A stretch of 64,000 nucleotides of DNA from JAUIIK01 sp963745675. GTDB taxonomy: Bacteria; Chloroflexota; Chloroflexia; Thermomicrobiales; CFX8. A model generated the notes under the pieces. The model saw only the letters and a list, made by a program, of their open reading frames with translations. It had not been told where the DNA came from and made no database searches. Location: NCBI GenBank assembly GCA_963745675.1, contig CAVUYM010000031.1, positions 62,001 through 126,000 on the forward strand, written 5' to 3'. This document shows, one piece after another, positions 1 through 10,749 of this stretch; the stretch's first letter is position 1; each line of letters begins with the position of its first letter. Both the position numbers and the translations under genes were made by a program.

Positions 1-14
1 CTACGAGACGATAT

Positions 15-2892
15 TCAGTTCGGATTCCTGACATCGACACGCAAGACGATTGTAGTTGGCCCTTCGCCGAAGCCGGTGAAGGTGACGATAGGGAAGGCAA
101 CACCAGGCGATGGGAAAGTGATGAGGCCGGAGTAGTCCAGGATAGCGCTGTGGCGGAGAATGATCGTCGATCCATCATCGAGCGTCAGGTCGACCGAAGG
201 CGGTAAGAAAGCGCTGATCTCGTCGTCTACCCCGGTCACGGCGAGGCCCAGAGCCGGGACGAAGCGCACCGTCAGCTCGATCTCTTCTCCGGCAGAAGGC
301 GCATCCGGAAAACTCCTGACTTCGAGGACGTAGTCGCGGCCGTCCGGTCCGGTCACCGCATCAACCAGGCGTACGACGGCCGGGCGGGTCACGATCCAGC
401 CGTCGACCTCGGGATCGCCGGCAGACAGCGTTAGGGTCCACGCCCCCGGCAGGTCAAGCGCGAATTGTCCCTCGTAGTCGCCAGCGGGCGATCGGGGGAG
501 AATCGCCGCCCGGCGCTCGTTGCCGTTTTGGAAGGTCGCGATGATGACAGCCGGGGCGGGGTTGCGGAGATTCGACCCGAAATCGCCGATCAGCATCTCC
601 CCTGTCGCGGGATCGAGCAAACGCACCCGGACGTTGACGCTCGTGCCGGTTGGAGCGCTGCCGGGACTTACCTGGACGTCCACGATAGGCGTCGTCGAGA
701 GCTCGCGGTTGTCAACCGGAGCGACACCATCGACCGACGGGCTACGACCATAATATTGGCGATAGAAATCAGCAATCGATCCACTTGATGGGGACTTCAA
801 CCAAAGAGGGAATATCGGTGAAAACGCCATCGGCTGTACTGACGGAGATCGTCGTATGAGTGACCTCCCCAGCTGCAGTCAGAGTTGAGCGGCGGTACAC
901 ATAAAGGTGTTCGCCGGTGCTGTCAATCTGGATCGAGAAGGTCGTATTGGGCGCTGCCAAGAGCCACTCCGAGTCGATTGTCCAACTACCGGTGTCGATT
1001 TTCCAGACACCCTGCGCTGGCGGGAATGGTTCGCCGGGCAAGGCGCTCGGCGGACTCAGCGCGTAGAGATACTGGCCATCCATAGAAAGCACCGCAGAAT
1101 TGCCTATATGCTCTTTAGTGGACGCCCAGAAGGTAGGATCAGGCAACCGCTCGCGCACATGGTCACCCCCCTGCAGATCGACAACACGTTCCACCTGACG
1201 CCGCGCCAAATCGACGATCGCAACTTGCTGATTGTAGATATCGAGCGCATAGAGCCAGCGGCCGTCGTGCGACAGGAGGTACTCGACCACGACACCGCCG
1301 AGTTCATTGATCGGGATGAATGGCAGTTCAACCTCGCCCTGAGTCATCGTGTCAAAGATCAGGTAGCTGATAGTGGGTGCAGTGCTCAAACCATCGGGCG
1401 GAATAGCTATTATGCCGCCACCGTCGGGCGCGAGCATACGCGTGCCGGTTGAATCATCGAAACCGACAACCGGATCACTGTCGATGATCGTGGCGCCGGA
1501 ACGAAGGTCGATCTGCTGGATCTTCTGCCAGCCATGTTCGTAACTGCGGATATGAATGGTCAACGCCGGTGATTGCGGCTGAACGGTCCCGTAGAGATTG
1601 ATGTCAAGCCCCGGACCACTAAACTCGACACCGATCCTGAGCCCCCAGATATCCCGCAACGCACCATCATCGAGATGGATCACGGCGACGGTCAGAACGT
1701 TTGAGAGGTAGCTGCTATCGTGACTGGCCACGTACACCAGATCATCGATGACAACGAGGTCGAAATAGGTGCTGTCCGGCCCACCCTCCGCTAGCGGTCT
1801 GACATCGGCGCGCCAGAGCTCCTCTCCCGTGGTACTCGATGCAGCAATCAGGGTCATCTCCACGCGATCGGGATGCCACTCCTGATAGATCAGCAGTAGC
1901 GTCTTGCCATCCGGACTGATCCCCTCCAGGTTTCCCGGTGGAAGCGGCAGAGCGCCGACATCGCCGACCGGGTTGGAAAGCCCCAAACTACTATTCGCAC
2001 TCGACAACTCGGTAAGAAGCAGGTCTGGAACATCACCCACTGGCGCGTATATCCTGGGAGTCGGGGTCGGCGGAACCGTTGCTGTTGCCGAGGGGCTAGT
2101 TGCGGTCAAGGCCGCGTTCGCACCCGTCCCGGAGGAGGTCGAATCGCCCGAACTCAGAGCTCCGTAGAGCAAGAACAACCCGACGCCGCCCAGTAGCGCC
2201 AACACCGCCGCAACAGCTCCAACGCTAGTCAGCCGGTTGCGCAAGCGCTGGCGGGCGAATCTCTCTTCGATCTCGTGCTCGATGTCACCCCAGAGTGGAG
2301 TTCGCGGGGATTCGACAGCCAGACGTCGCAATGCGTTCGAGATCGACTGCCGGTCATCAATCGCGGCTAGTCCACGTAGCCGGCGGCGCGTGTCTCCTTC
2401 CGAAGGAGCATCGTCATCTCGCGCACCAAGGAGTGCCGCGATTGAGGATGCGTCAGTACCGTCAAGACCCGCGTAGTCGCTCAAGATCAATTGCAATCGT
2501 TCGCGAATATCGAGGAGTTCGAGAGCGTTCCGCAAGCGCGAGCGTTCGTCATCGACGATAAAGCGCGACGAGCCGAGAGCAGCTATCGGAGGTTTACCCG
2601 AAACTGTCTGAAGCTGTCCCACCTCGAAGGTCATCAGTGCTACTGGGATATGTCGCAACAGCCACGGGTAGAGGTCATCTTCAGGATCAAAACCGTGGAT
2701 CTGATCGAGAGCCTGCTCAAACACACGGCCAGCCAGATCGGATGCCCGCGACTGATCACCGGTCAGCAGGTAGGCAATACCCAACAATTCGTGCTGGTAC
2801 CGTTCGACGATTTGTCGGGCGGCCGGGACCGAACCAGCCTGGGCGGCGCTCACGACAGATGAAAGATCGGACTGCCCTGCGTGTGGATTCAT
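15..2892 (-). pseudogene. Membrane-tethered ECF-sigma-like protein with exported beta-propeller (copy A, one frameshift)
   Basis: Residues 1-170 resemble ECF sigma region 2 and a degenerate region 4 (YLLTGDQSRASDL near residue 41). A single transmembrane helix follows at about 222-246, then a Thr/Pro linker, a WD40/YVTN-like propeller at about 290-690, and Ig-like tandem domains. The reading frame breaks at a GGGG run at 790-793 (plus strand): removing one base joins the propeller to the distal domains as VPSSGSIADFYRQ, matching SIATLFQRTY in the upstream paralogue. The start ATG overlaps the stop of copy B by 4 bp (ATGA), so the two are translationally coupled. Topology implies cytoplasmic sigma-like part and extracellular sensor. 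Sigma activity is inferred, not shown. Confidence 0.7.
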
Positions 2893-5482
2893 CCAGATGG
2901 CACTTCACCCGACGGTGAACCGTCGGCGCTCACAACCGGCACGATCTTGATGACGTTTTCGAGCACCATCGATCGGTCGCGCAGCCCGTCATCCGGCCAG
3001 TCGAGATCGACTTCGAGCGACCACCGACCTGGCTCGTCAAGCTGCACAGATCCCCGATACTGTCCATAGCTAACCCAGCCAAGTTCGAGTATGAGCGCCG
3101 TTTCGCCATCGTCGAGCGACCAACCGGCGCGCACACCATCCGGGGGCTGATAACGTGCGCCACCTTGTTGCGGGTTGACTGCCTCGCCGGTGAGTGGATG
3201 GACGAAGCGGACGTCGATGGTAATAGTGCTGCCGGCGGTAGCGTTCGACTGCGAGACGCTTACATGCGCCGCAGCGAGTGGCTCCGACGATACGAGACTC
3301 GCTGGCCGCTGGCCGTCGATCGCCGGCGAACTCGCATAGGTGCGTTGGAAGAGTGTCGCGATCGATTCCAGCGAAAAGCGCTCCAAGTCTGGAATGTCAA
3401 GAGACTGGTATTCGCCGCTCGTCGTATCGATGGAGACTAATGAACCCGAGGAAGATGGTTGGCCGCTAATACTGGAGATTCGAGCATAGAGAGTTTGCCC
3501 GTCACCACTGAGCAGGATTTCCGCCGGGCGCAGTTGCGGCAGCCAATGATCGACAATCGTCCAGCTATCGACATCGATCACCCAGACGCCGGAGGCAGCG
3601 CCATCGAGTGTGCCTTCGGCGTAGATCCGGCTGCCGTCGGGCGAAATCTGCATCGAGCGCCCCTGCGGATAACTGACGCCGATCTCACGGCCTGAGAGAA
3701 TCCCGGGATCGAGCGGCACGATGCCTACCAGCGACCGGTCGAAGAGATTGAAGACTGCCACTTCGAGACTTGCCGGCGAAAGCACGAAGAGCCAGTGCCC
3801 ATCATGTGAAACGGCCTGCTGATAAGGAATCGGGTCAGCTACTGGTTGGAATGGTATGGCGACCTTCGGGTCGAGACTACCCCGTCCCAGGTCGAAGAGA
3901 TGCAATGCGAGCTCGTGGTAATACCCCGTGTACTCGATGCCGAAGAGGGTTTCACTCCCGGCGATCAACCTGCTCTCGTAGAGAAAGAAGGTGCGGCTGT
4001 CCGGAAGGTCGAAGAGGATACGGCCGTGAAGCTTCTTCCCGCCGGGTACCGCGTAGGCCAGATAGGTAATCTGAAGTCCTGCCGTCTCAGGCGGTGCTTC
4101 GTTGGTAATCGCAAACAGGTTGACCTGATCTGACCCGGGTGGCGCGTACAGTCGAATATCGTGGGCGGCAAAGCCGGAGAGATTCGTTGGTATCGTCTCC
4201 AGCAACGTCCCGTCTTCCCGGCTCAAGACATCGATCTCGACGAGCTCGCTCGCCTGCCAGGCATGACGAGCAATGTACACACGCTCATGGTCGGCCGCGA
4301 TACTCATACGGAAGGCAACCCGTCCGCCCGACTCGGCATCTTCATCGGTCGCGACGGCAACACGCCAGAGTTCGCGCCTGAGATCGCTATCGAAAGCGCC
4401 GACATAACCGGTCGCTCCACCGTCTGCGTAGGCATACCAGAGGAGAAAGACCTGTTGACCGTCGGGCGCCACCAGAGGCACGCCTGCTTCGAGCTGTGTT
4501 TTCTCCGAGCAACGGCAGTTCATCCAGTCGATCTTCGAAAAGCCACGACTGGTGTGCCTGGTCGCTACGGTTCGAGAAGACAATCGTGTCCCCTACATCG
4601 GCTGCTGGCGTGGAAGTGGCTGTCGGGAGTACGGAGAAGACAGCGCCTGTCAGTTGGCGTTGCTGCTGCGGCTTGCACGACCGTAGGAGTCGGTGCGACG
4701 ACCGGAGTCACTCCTCCACGCCTCGAAACCAGTGCGACGCCAAGCACCATAACGCCACAGACAGCGGCTGCGACACCGACCGACAACCTGCGCTGTTTCC
4801 TGCGTTCAGCTTCGAAAGCGGCATGGACTCGAATTTCAATCAGAGACCAAACTGCAAGTCGAGGCGCGTTGAGCGCGACGGCGTTCAAGGCGGGTAGCAA
4901 CTCCTTAGAACTTTCGAGTTCGGCGGCAGCGACCAATTTCGTTCGGGAAGTGACAATCTGCACGTAGATGAGTTCGGACGAGAGATTCAACGCATCGGCA
5001 AGCTGCCCGACTGGCAAGCCACCGTAGACGTGCAGAGCGATCGCCGCCCGCTGGTGATCGTCGAGCCGGGCGAGTGCGTTTTGGGTTCGGCGCACAATCG
5101 GTTCGGAACGCGAAGGCGCTCCTGACAGCTGGCTCGGTCCGTCCAGGACGGGAGCTTCGGTGGATTGATCACGATATTCCCAACGATGCACGATTTCTAC
5201 CAGTAGTTCGTGATCCAGGCGGTCTATATTGCGCCCGCGACGAAGGCCGCGAAGAATCTCGATCATCGATTCGCAGACGAGATCCGCAGCCCAGCCTTTG
5301 TTGCCGGTTAAAAGATAGGCGACACGAAGCGCACCCGGTGTATGACGGGCGGTGAGTGTCCGGCAGGCATCCAGGTCGCCATCGTGACATGCTTCGAGTA
5401 GGCCGCGATCGTCCAGCGCTGTCGTTCCTCGCCTGATTTCTCGCGTCCCATTGCGAGACGCAAGAGGATAACTCTGTACCAA
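2889..5482 (-). pseudogene. Membrane-tethered ECF-sigma-like protein with exported beta-propeller (copy B, two frameshifts)
   Basis: This is the upstream paralogue of copy A with the same order: sigma region 2-like (residues 40-100), a well-formed region 4 helix-turn-helix (about 135-185, ALARLDDHQRAAIALHVYGG then LPVGQLADALNLSS), a transmembrane helix at about 233-253, Pro/Thr linker, propeller, and a C-terminal Ig-like domain. Two one-base breaks split it, one near 4645-4660 and one at a TTTT run at 4499-4502. The third frame between them restores linker sequence (TPTGAVFSVLPTATSTPAADVGD) that aligns with copy A's VGDVPDLLL region. The start is a TTG and is uncertain. Tandem duplication with copy A is clear from the shared architecture. 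Confidence 0.68.
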
Positions 5483-5506
5483 TAGGTCAATGATATCGGG
5501 TGGGAA

Positions 5507-6965
5507 TTAAGCCGGGTATTCCACGGGCGCTACGAATCCTCCGAATTGATCTTCGATCAGCGCCGCGAAGCGTAGGGTAGTGCAGTCTTCGAGATATGGT
5601 CCGATCGCCTGCAGACCGATCGGAAGGCCCGACTCGGTCTGCCCCGCAGGAAATGCAGTACCGGGATGGCCGGAGAGGGTGCAAAGCCCGGGATAAGGAA
5701 AGAGGTAAATCGAAGATACATCCGACCCATTGATTTCCAGGTAGCGGAACTCATCCTCCTGCGCCCACGCTGAGTGGGGAAAAGCATTGGTGATGGTGCA
5801 GGGCGCGAGCAGAATATCCCAATCCTGAAAGAATTCGCGCAAGCGCTCCCGATAGACCTCGCGTTGATGGAACCAGCTGAGATAGTCGCTGGCGCTTGCC
5901 ATCCACCCATCGGCACAGGCGGACTGTAAACGGTCGCCTGTCGACCGAAGCTGTTCGGCTATCCGCATTGCGACATGCATTGGAACACTCCCAGTTGTTT
6001 GAGAGAAGAAAATCCGCAGATAGGTCTTCGTGTACTCGATAAAATCGCCCTCGAATGGGTCGATAGTCGCAACCTTCGCGCCAGTATCCGCAAGCTTCAA
6101 CGACCACTCATCGAGCGTCCCAGCGATGACATCTTCGAGCGGCAACCAATTGAAGCGTGGCAGGACAGCCACACGAAAGTCGGAGAGGCGCCTGGCTCTC
6201 GGAGCACTGAGCGCCAACCTCCAACCCGTTTCCGCTCTTGCTTGCTTGCCGGTCAATACTTCAAAGAGCAGCTGCAGATCCGTAGCAGTACGCGCCATCG
6301 GCCCCTGAACAGCCATGGAGAAGGCTGAGTTAGGAAGCTCTTCAACAGGGAAATGCCCGGTACTCGGCCCAACCGTTTCACTCGACTTGTGGCCGAAGAC
6401 TCCGCAGAACGCGGAAGGCACCCGAATTGACCCGGCATAATCTCCGCCGATCTCGAGCGGCGTCATCCCGGCTGCCAGCGCAGCTGCCGCTCCACCGCTG
6501 GAGCCTCCAGGGGTGCGGGTAAGATCCCAGGGATTCGACGTACGACCATAAAGCGGATTTTCGAGATTTGTGGTCGGCGGCATAGGGCGGCATATTGGTC
6601 TTGCCGAGGATGATCCCACCGGCCCGTTTGATGGCCTCAACCGCCGCGGAATCCCAGTCCGCGATAAGCCCGGCCCGTTCCGGTATGCCTCCACCGGTGG
6701 CAGGCAAGCCCTCGACGAAGAAGGCGTCTTTCACCGTCATCGGCAACCCCAGCAGCGCGCCGTCAGCGCCAGCCAATCGTGCTTTATCTGCGGTATGGGC
6801 GGTGTCCAGAGCGCGTTCAAAGTCGCGCACAACAACGGCATTGATTAGCTCATCGAATTTTTCAATTCGGTCAATATGAAGTTGGGCAAGTTCGACGGAC
6901 GAGATTTCTCTGTTGGCAAGTGCGCGCAACATTTCGATCGCAGACAGGTAGGGATTGCTATTCAT
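5507..6965 (-). pseudogene. Amidase signature family hydrolase, frameshifted by a 10-bp tandem duplication
   Basis: An amidase-signature (GatA-like) enzyme that would hydrolyse C-N amide bonds through a Ser-cisSer-Lys triad. The N-terminal part carries the catalytic-lysine segment (GLPMTVKDAFFVEG) and GKTNMPP. The C-terminal part carries the Gly/Ser-rich signature (RTPGGSSGGAAAALAAG) and a GGDYAGSIRVPSAFCG segment in place of the usual GSDxGGSxRxP. The frame breaks where GGCGGCATA occurs twice, at 6576-6584 and 6586-6594. Deleting one 10-bp unit gives a continuous GKTNMPPTTNLENPLYGRTSNPWDLTRTPGG, the expected family sequence. Start ATG at 6965. The substrate cannot be told from sequence. Confidence 0.85.
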
Positions 6966-7063
6966 TCGACATCCCAGTCAGGCGGAAGAGCATTTCGATC
7001 GCTGACTACGGGCATCATATCAATGTCAGGTAGATCAGGGAGTCGAGCCGTCCACTGAGGTGA

Positions 7064-7306
7064 TCAGGCTTTTTGGCGTGGTGCGGGAAGCGTTGTGAAC
7101 CACACGATATTGTCAGGAAAGTCGACTTCAACTACCGCTTCCGGCCGGATACGAGACCGATCGTGAATGCGCAACAACGTTGCTCCTTCATAATCGTCCA
7201 AGCCGAAAGCAGCAAAGACTGCGCGGCGCGCTGCCGAGAGTTTGCAGTTAGCGCCACGAGACATCTGCCATCGAGGTGTGGACTCTGGATGAACGAGCTT
7301 CTTCAT
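7064..7306 (-). CDS. Small hypothetical protein
   Basis: An 80-residue reading frame with an ATG start and no recognised family. The C-terminal half (RIRPEAVVEVDFPDNIVWFTTLPAPRQ) looks like real coding sequence with alternating hydrophobic residues. The ribosome-binding site is weak. It lies in the roughly 590-bp gap between the broken amidase and the MaoC gene, all on the same strand, and could be a remnant of a longer gene. The rest of the gap (7307-7557) shows no convincing gene. Confidence 0.4.
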   Translation of the reverse strand: MKKLVHPESTPRWQMSRGANCKLSAARRAVFAAFGLDDYEGATLLRIHDRSRIRPEAVVEVDFPDNIVWFTTLPAPRQKA

Positions 7307-7557
7307 ACTTCACGATTCCGGCCACAATAAAACGTACAGTGCGTACGGACTATACGGGCCCTTGTGACACTAGGTCAATGGTCTCGATGCGAGAGATAAC
7401 TTTCGACCGCCCAGCGATCCCGATTGTACTGCTAATCATAGGACAATTGGGCTACAAGCCAAGGTAGGAAAGTACCGGCCCGCCGTTATCCAAGTGTTGC
7501 CCGATTTCCCGTGCGTCGAACTGGGCTCACCGACCAACTCACATGGAGCATGCACAT

Positions 7558-8070
7558 TCAGTCGGATCCGCTTGGTAGCGGGGATGGACGGGATCCGCCA
7601 GGACCGTGGCCGCGACGGTAGACCATGAAGGTGCGCTTGAAGATGATAACGATGACGCCCTCCTGGTTGTAGCCCTCGGTCCGAGCGGTCACGATCCCGA
7701 GTTGGGGACGCGAACGCGATTCGCGTTTGTCGAGGATCTCCGAGCGGGAGTAGAGCGTATCGCCTTCGAAGACGGGATTCGGCAGGCGAATCTCATCCCA
7801 GGCCAGGTTGGCAAAGACGTTCTGTGTAAGGTCGGTGACACTCTGACCGGTCACCAGCGCCAGGGTGAAAGCTGAGTTCACCAGAGGCTTGCCGAATTCA
7901 GTGTGAGCGGCGTAGTGGTGGTCGAAGTGGATGGGCGCGGTGTTCTGGGTCAGCAGCGTGAACCAGCTGTTGTCCGTCGTCGTGACCGTCCGCCCGAGCG
8001 GATGTTCGTAGAGGTCGCCAACCTCGAAATCCTCGAAGAAACGTCCTTCCCAGCCTCGTCGCACTGTCAT
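7558..8070 (-). CDS. MaoC family dehydratase (hotdog fold)
   Basis: A 170-residue single-domain MaoC/R-hydratase-like protein, of the type that hydrates enoyl-CoA or dicarboxylyl-CoA thioesters. The signature region is NTAPIHFDHHYAAHTEFGKPLVN at about residues 43-65, with the expected Asp/His pair. The C-terminal tail is Pro/Gly/Ser-rich and probably disordered. The ATG is preceded by GGGAG at suitable spacing. An acyl-CoA dehydrogenase lies 1.5 kb away on the same strand, consistent with acyl-CoA metabolism, but the two are separated by other genes. The exact substrate is unknown. Confidence 0.85.
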   Translation of the reverse strand: MTVRRGWEGRFFEDFEVGDLYEHPLGRTVTTTDNSWFTLLTQNTAPIHFDHHYAAHTEFGKPLVNSAFTLALVTGQSVTDLTQNVFANLAWDEIRLPNPVFEGDTLYSRSEILDKRESRSRPQLGIVTARTEGYNQEGVIVIIFKRTFMVYRRGHGPGGSRPSPLPSGSD

Positions 8071-8147
8071 ATCTCTGACTCCCCTGAATGCGATATCTTA
8101 TACCCTACATGCACACGAAACACCCGAGCATAGCGCAGGAGCACCTC

Positions 8148-8696
8148 ATGGCAACTACAAGATTGCTGACAGCTGACGATCTCTGGGAGCTTGAGGACGA
8201 TGGCTGCCGTCACGAGTTGATTCGAGGAGAGTTACTGTCAATGGCACCGACCGGTGGAGTTCATGGGGAGCTGCTGTACAGAATCGTGATGTTGTTGGCG
8301 TCGCAGCAGGTTCACGAACAAGGCCGTGTTTTCGTTGGCGATACCGGCTTCAGAATCAGTCAGGAAGAAGAGACAGTTCTAGCACCCGACATTGCCATTG
8401 TCCGGGAAGAGCGGCTACCTGATGACAAGCGAATCCGGGGCTTCATACCCGTGGTACCCGATCTCGTCGTCGAGATTCTCTCGCCATCAGATCGAATCGG
8501 AAGAATCAACGAAAAGGTGGCCCTCTATCAAGAGGGCGGCGTCAAACTGATCTGGCTTGTAGACCCCGATCGTCGAACGGTGACGGAGTATGCGGCCGAA
8601 AAGCCAGTCCGGTTGCTGCAGGCGGGTGACTCCCTGTCCGCGGATGAACTCTTCCCCGGGCTACGACTTCGAGTCGATGAGATATTTCAGACTTGA
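8148..8696 (+). CDS. Uma2 family (DUF820) restriction-endonuclease-fold protein
   Basis: The translation MATTRLLTADDLWELEDDG followed by HELIRGELLSMAPTGG is typical of the Uma2/DUF820 family, a PD-(D/E)XK-fold group expanded in Chloroflexota and Cyanobacteria. Core motifs visible are the APDIAIVREE strand, PDLVVEILSPSDR, and the VALYQEGGVKLIWLVDP strand, which together carry the nuclease-fold acidic and lysine positions. The start ATG at 8148 was chosen because AGGAG precedes it by six bases; an in-frame ATG further upstream lacks such a site. Function in cells is unknown; many copies accompany mobile DNA. Confidence 0.88.
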   Translation: MATTRLLTADDLWELEDDGCRHELIRGELLSMAPTGGVHGELLYRIVMLLASQQVHEQGRVFVGDTGFRISQEEETVLAPDIAIVREERLPDDKRIRGFIPVVPDLVVEILSPSDRIGRINEKVALYQEGGVKLIWLVDPDRRTVTEYAAEKPVRLLQAGDSLSADELFPGLRLRVDEIFQT

Positions 8697-8868
8697 CGTG
8701 GAGTTAGAGGCAATCCCCAGGGGCCCCGACTGGCAAAATCGCAAGGTTTGATTCTGGAACGGATTCCAAAGTGATCGACCAAAGCCTCGACATCTCGACG
8801 GAACGCTAGCCTCCAACTGATCCACTCGCCTTGGCCGTGAATACCGCAGCAGAACTTCAAATCCATAC

Positions 8869-9297
8869 TTATCGGAAGGGGTTTCGCACCACAACTCCGT
8901 CGAACTGTTGGCCATCATTAAGGTCCTCGGTGTACAAGATGCTGCAGCCCAGCCTGGTGGCGCTATTAATGATCATCGCGTCCCAGAATGAAATTTGGTG
9001 ACGACGATGGATAGCGACAGCGTCTAATACATCTACCGCGTTGGGGGTGTGGAGAGCCCAATGTGCATAGTCTTCAACGGCTTCTACCGCCTCATCAACA
9101 TCAAGAGGATTCGGGATTCTGCGAGTGACTGTCACAAAAAACTCCTGGAGTACCTGAATGCTCAGGGCACCGCTACCCGACTCCCAAAGTTCACGAACCA
9201 ATTCTCGTGCTTGTTCGTGTTTATCTGCGGCATCTATATCGTGCGCGTAGACGAGCACATTAGTATCGACGAAGCGCGGATCAGAGTCGGCGGTCAT
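8869..9297 (-). CDS. PIN-domain toxin, VapC-like
   Basis: A 142-residue PIN ribonuclease. The first acidic residue is in FVDTNVLVYA (Asp11); others lie in IQVLQEF, ISFWDAMIINSA and LYTEDLNDGQ, giving the four-acid Mg-binding centre of VapC toxins. The start ATG at 9297 overlaps the end of the upstream antitoxin gene by 17 bp, the normal toxin-antitoxin arrangement. Predicted to cleave a tRNA or rRNA target when free of its antitoxin. The 170 bp downstream of the stop contain no gene. Confidence 0.9.
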   Translation of the reverse strand: MTADSDPRFVDTNVLVYAHDIDAADKHEQARELVRELWESGSGALSIQVLQEFFVTVTRRIPNPLDVDEAVEAVEDYAHWALHTPNAVDVLDAVAIHRRHQISFWDAMIINSATRLGCSILYTEDLNDGQQFDGVVVRNPFR

Positions 9298-9529
9298 GCA
9301 ATTCGTCCCGGGTCCATCTAGCCTTTCCAGCGGTTCCGAGATGAATACCCTTTTCCAGCCGCGAAATACTGCGCTGGCGCGCCTGTTCGTACCCCGACTC
9401 TCGCTCGACAATCTCCCGGAGTGTGTCGGCAACCATGCGTGAAACCGACGTATCGCGCTTTGCTGCAATGACCCGGGCTTGCTTCAGAAGATCTTCAGGT
9501 AATGAGAGCGTAATATTGCGAGTCGCCAT
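9281..9529 (-). CDS. Ribbon-helix-helix antitoxin, VapB-like
   Basis: An 82-residue protein whose N-terminus ATRNITLSLPEDLLKQARVIA followed by AKRDTSVSRMVADTLREIV is a textbook ribbon-helix-helix DNA-binding domain. The C-terminal half (about residues 48-82) would wrap the PIN toxin. It precedes and overlaps the toxin gene. Such proteins repress their own operon with the toxin as co-repressor, so the short gap at 9530-9595 should hold the operator, though I see no obvious palindrome there. Confidence 0.88.
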   Translation of the reverse strand: MATRNITLSLPEDLLKQARVIAAKRDTSVSRMVADTLREIVERESGYEQARQRSISRLEKGIHLGTAGKARWTRDELHDRRL

Positions 9530-9595
9530 TTGCTTACCTCCACGCGAATCAGTGTAGCACAGTTTTACGTGATACCTGTGAGTTTCCGTGCCCGA

Positions 9596-10744
9596 CTAGA
9601 ACGAACGCGGCAATCCCAATATATGCTCGGCAAGGTAGGAGAGGATGAGGTTGGTCGAGATCGGAGCGATCTGGTAAAGACGGGTTTCGCGGAATTTGCG
9701 CTCGACGTCGTATTCTCTGGCGAAGCCGTAGCCGCCGAAGGTCTGCATGGCGACGTTGGCGGCTTCCCAGGAAGCATCGGCGGCCAGCAGCTTGGCCATA
9801 TTGGCCTCTGCTCCGCAGGGTTCACCAGCGTCGAATAGCTCGGCCGCTCGCTCGACCATCAACGAAGCCGACTCGACGTTGGCGTAGGCCCTCGCCAGCG
9901 GGAACTGGATGCCCTGGTTCTGGCCGATTGGCCGATCGAAGACAACACGGGTCTTAGCGTATTCGGTCGCTTTCTCGATAAACCAGCGGCCATCGCCGAC
10001 ACACTCCGCAGCGATCAAGATGCGTTCGGTATTCAGGCCGTCGAGCAAATAGCGGAAGCCCATGCCCTCTTCGCCGATGAGACACGAAGCAGGAACTTCG
10101 AGATTGTCGAAGAAGAGCTGGTTGGTGTCGTTATTGATCATGACATCGATCGGCTGAATCTCGAAACCTTCCGGATCGAGTGCCTCCTGCTCGATCAGAA
10201 AGAGCGACAGCCCATGTGTGCGGCGCTCAACTTGATCCAGCGGCGTCGTGCGGGCAAGCAGCAACAGCAGGTCGGAGTTGTTCGCTCGCGATATGAAGAT
10301 CTTCTGACCGTTGACGATATAGTGGTCGCCGTCGCGGACGGCCGTCGTCTGGAGCCTTGTTGTGTCGGTGCCCGAGTTCGGCTCGGTGACGCCGAAGGTC
10401 TGGAGTCGCAGCTCGCCACTGGCGATCTTTGGCAAGAAATACTGACGTTGCTCTTCCGAAGCATGGCGCAGCAGCGTGCTCATGTACATCTGCCCATGGC
10501 ACGGCCCGGCAGCACCGCCGGCATGGTTGATCTCCCCGGCAATCACCGCCGCGTCGCTCACGCCGAGACCGAAGCCACCGTACTCCTCGGGAATCAGGGC
10601 ACTGAGATAGCCCGACGCGATCAGTTCGTCGACGAACTCAGTCGGATACTCTCCGGACCGGTCCTTCTCGCGCCAGTACTCACCCGGATAGCGCTCGCAC
10701 ACTTCCCGCACCCAGCGGCGAAGCTCATCATGTGTTGGTTTCAA
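9596..10744 (-). CDS. Acyl-CoA dehydrogenase
   Basis: A 382-residue flavoprotein of the acyl-CoA dehydrogenase superfamily, catalysing alpha-beta dehydrogenation of an acyl-CoA with transfer to ETF. Visible are the middle-domain FAD-binding segment (FGVTEPNSGTDTTRLQTTAVRDG), the C-terminal helical domain (VFDRPIGQNQGIQFPLA) and the QTFGGYGFAREYDVERKFRE region followed by RLYQIAPISTNL. Length is normal. The ATG is close to a dispersed intergenic repeat. No ETF or CoA ligase neighbour is present, so the chain-length or branched substrate is not determinable. Confidence 0.92.
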   Translation of the reverse strand: MKPTHDELRRWVREVCERYPGEYWREKDRSGEYPTEFVDELIASGYLSALIPEEYGGFGLGVSDAAVIAGEINHAGGAAGPCHGQMYMSTLLRHASEEQRQYFLPKIASGELRLQTFGVTEPNSGTDTTRLQTTAVRDGDHYIVNGQKIFISRANNSDLLLLLARTTPLDQVERRTHGLSLFLIEQEALDPEGFEIQPIDVMINNDTNQLFFDNLEVPASCLIGEEGMGFRYLLDGLNTERILIAAECVGDGRWFIEKATEYAKTRVVFDRPIGQNQGIQFPLARAYANVESASLMVERAAELFDAGEPCGAEANMAKLLAADASWEAANVAMQTFGGYGFAREYDVERKFRETRLYQIAPISTNLILSYLAEHILGLPRSF

Positions 10745-10749
10745 AGATC

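Noticed and set aside
15..830. A separate gene encoding an Ig-like protein
   Set aside because: Its first residues align in another frame with the end of the propeller gene, and the tandem paralogue has both parts in one chain; it is the displaced C-terminus of copy A.
4565..4600. A direct single -1 frameshift joining the two parts of copy B
   Set aside because: It would leave Arg/His/Cys-rich nonsense before the propeller; two indels with the middle frame give a linker that aligns with copy A.
4161..4967. A plus-strand frame of 268 codons
   Set aside because: Antisense to the sigma-propeller copy B; unnatural composition rich in Arg and Thr, no motif.
8661..8918. An 85-codon minus-strand gene downstream of the PIN toxin
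   Set aside because: It overlaps the ends of both neighbours, lacks a ribosome-binding site and shows no domain.
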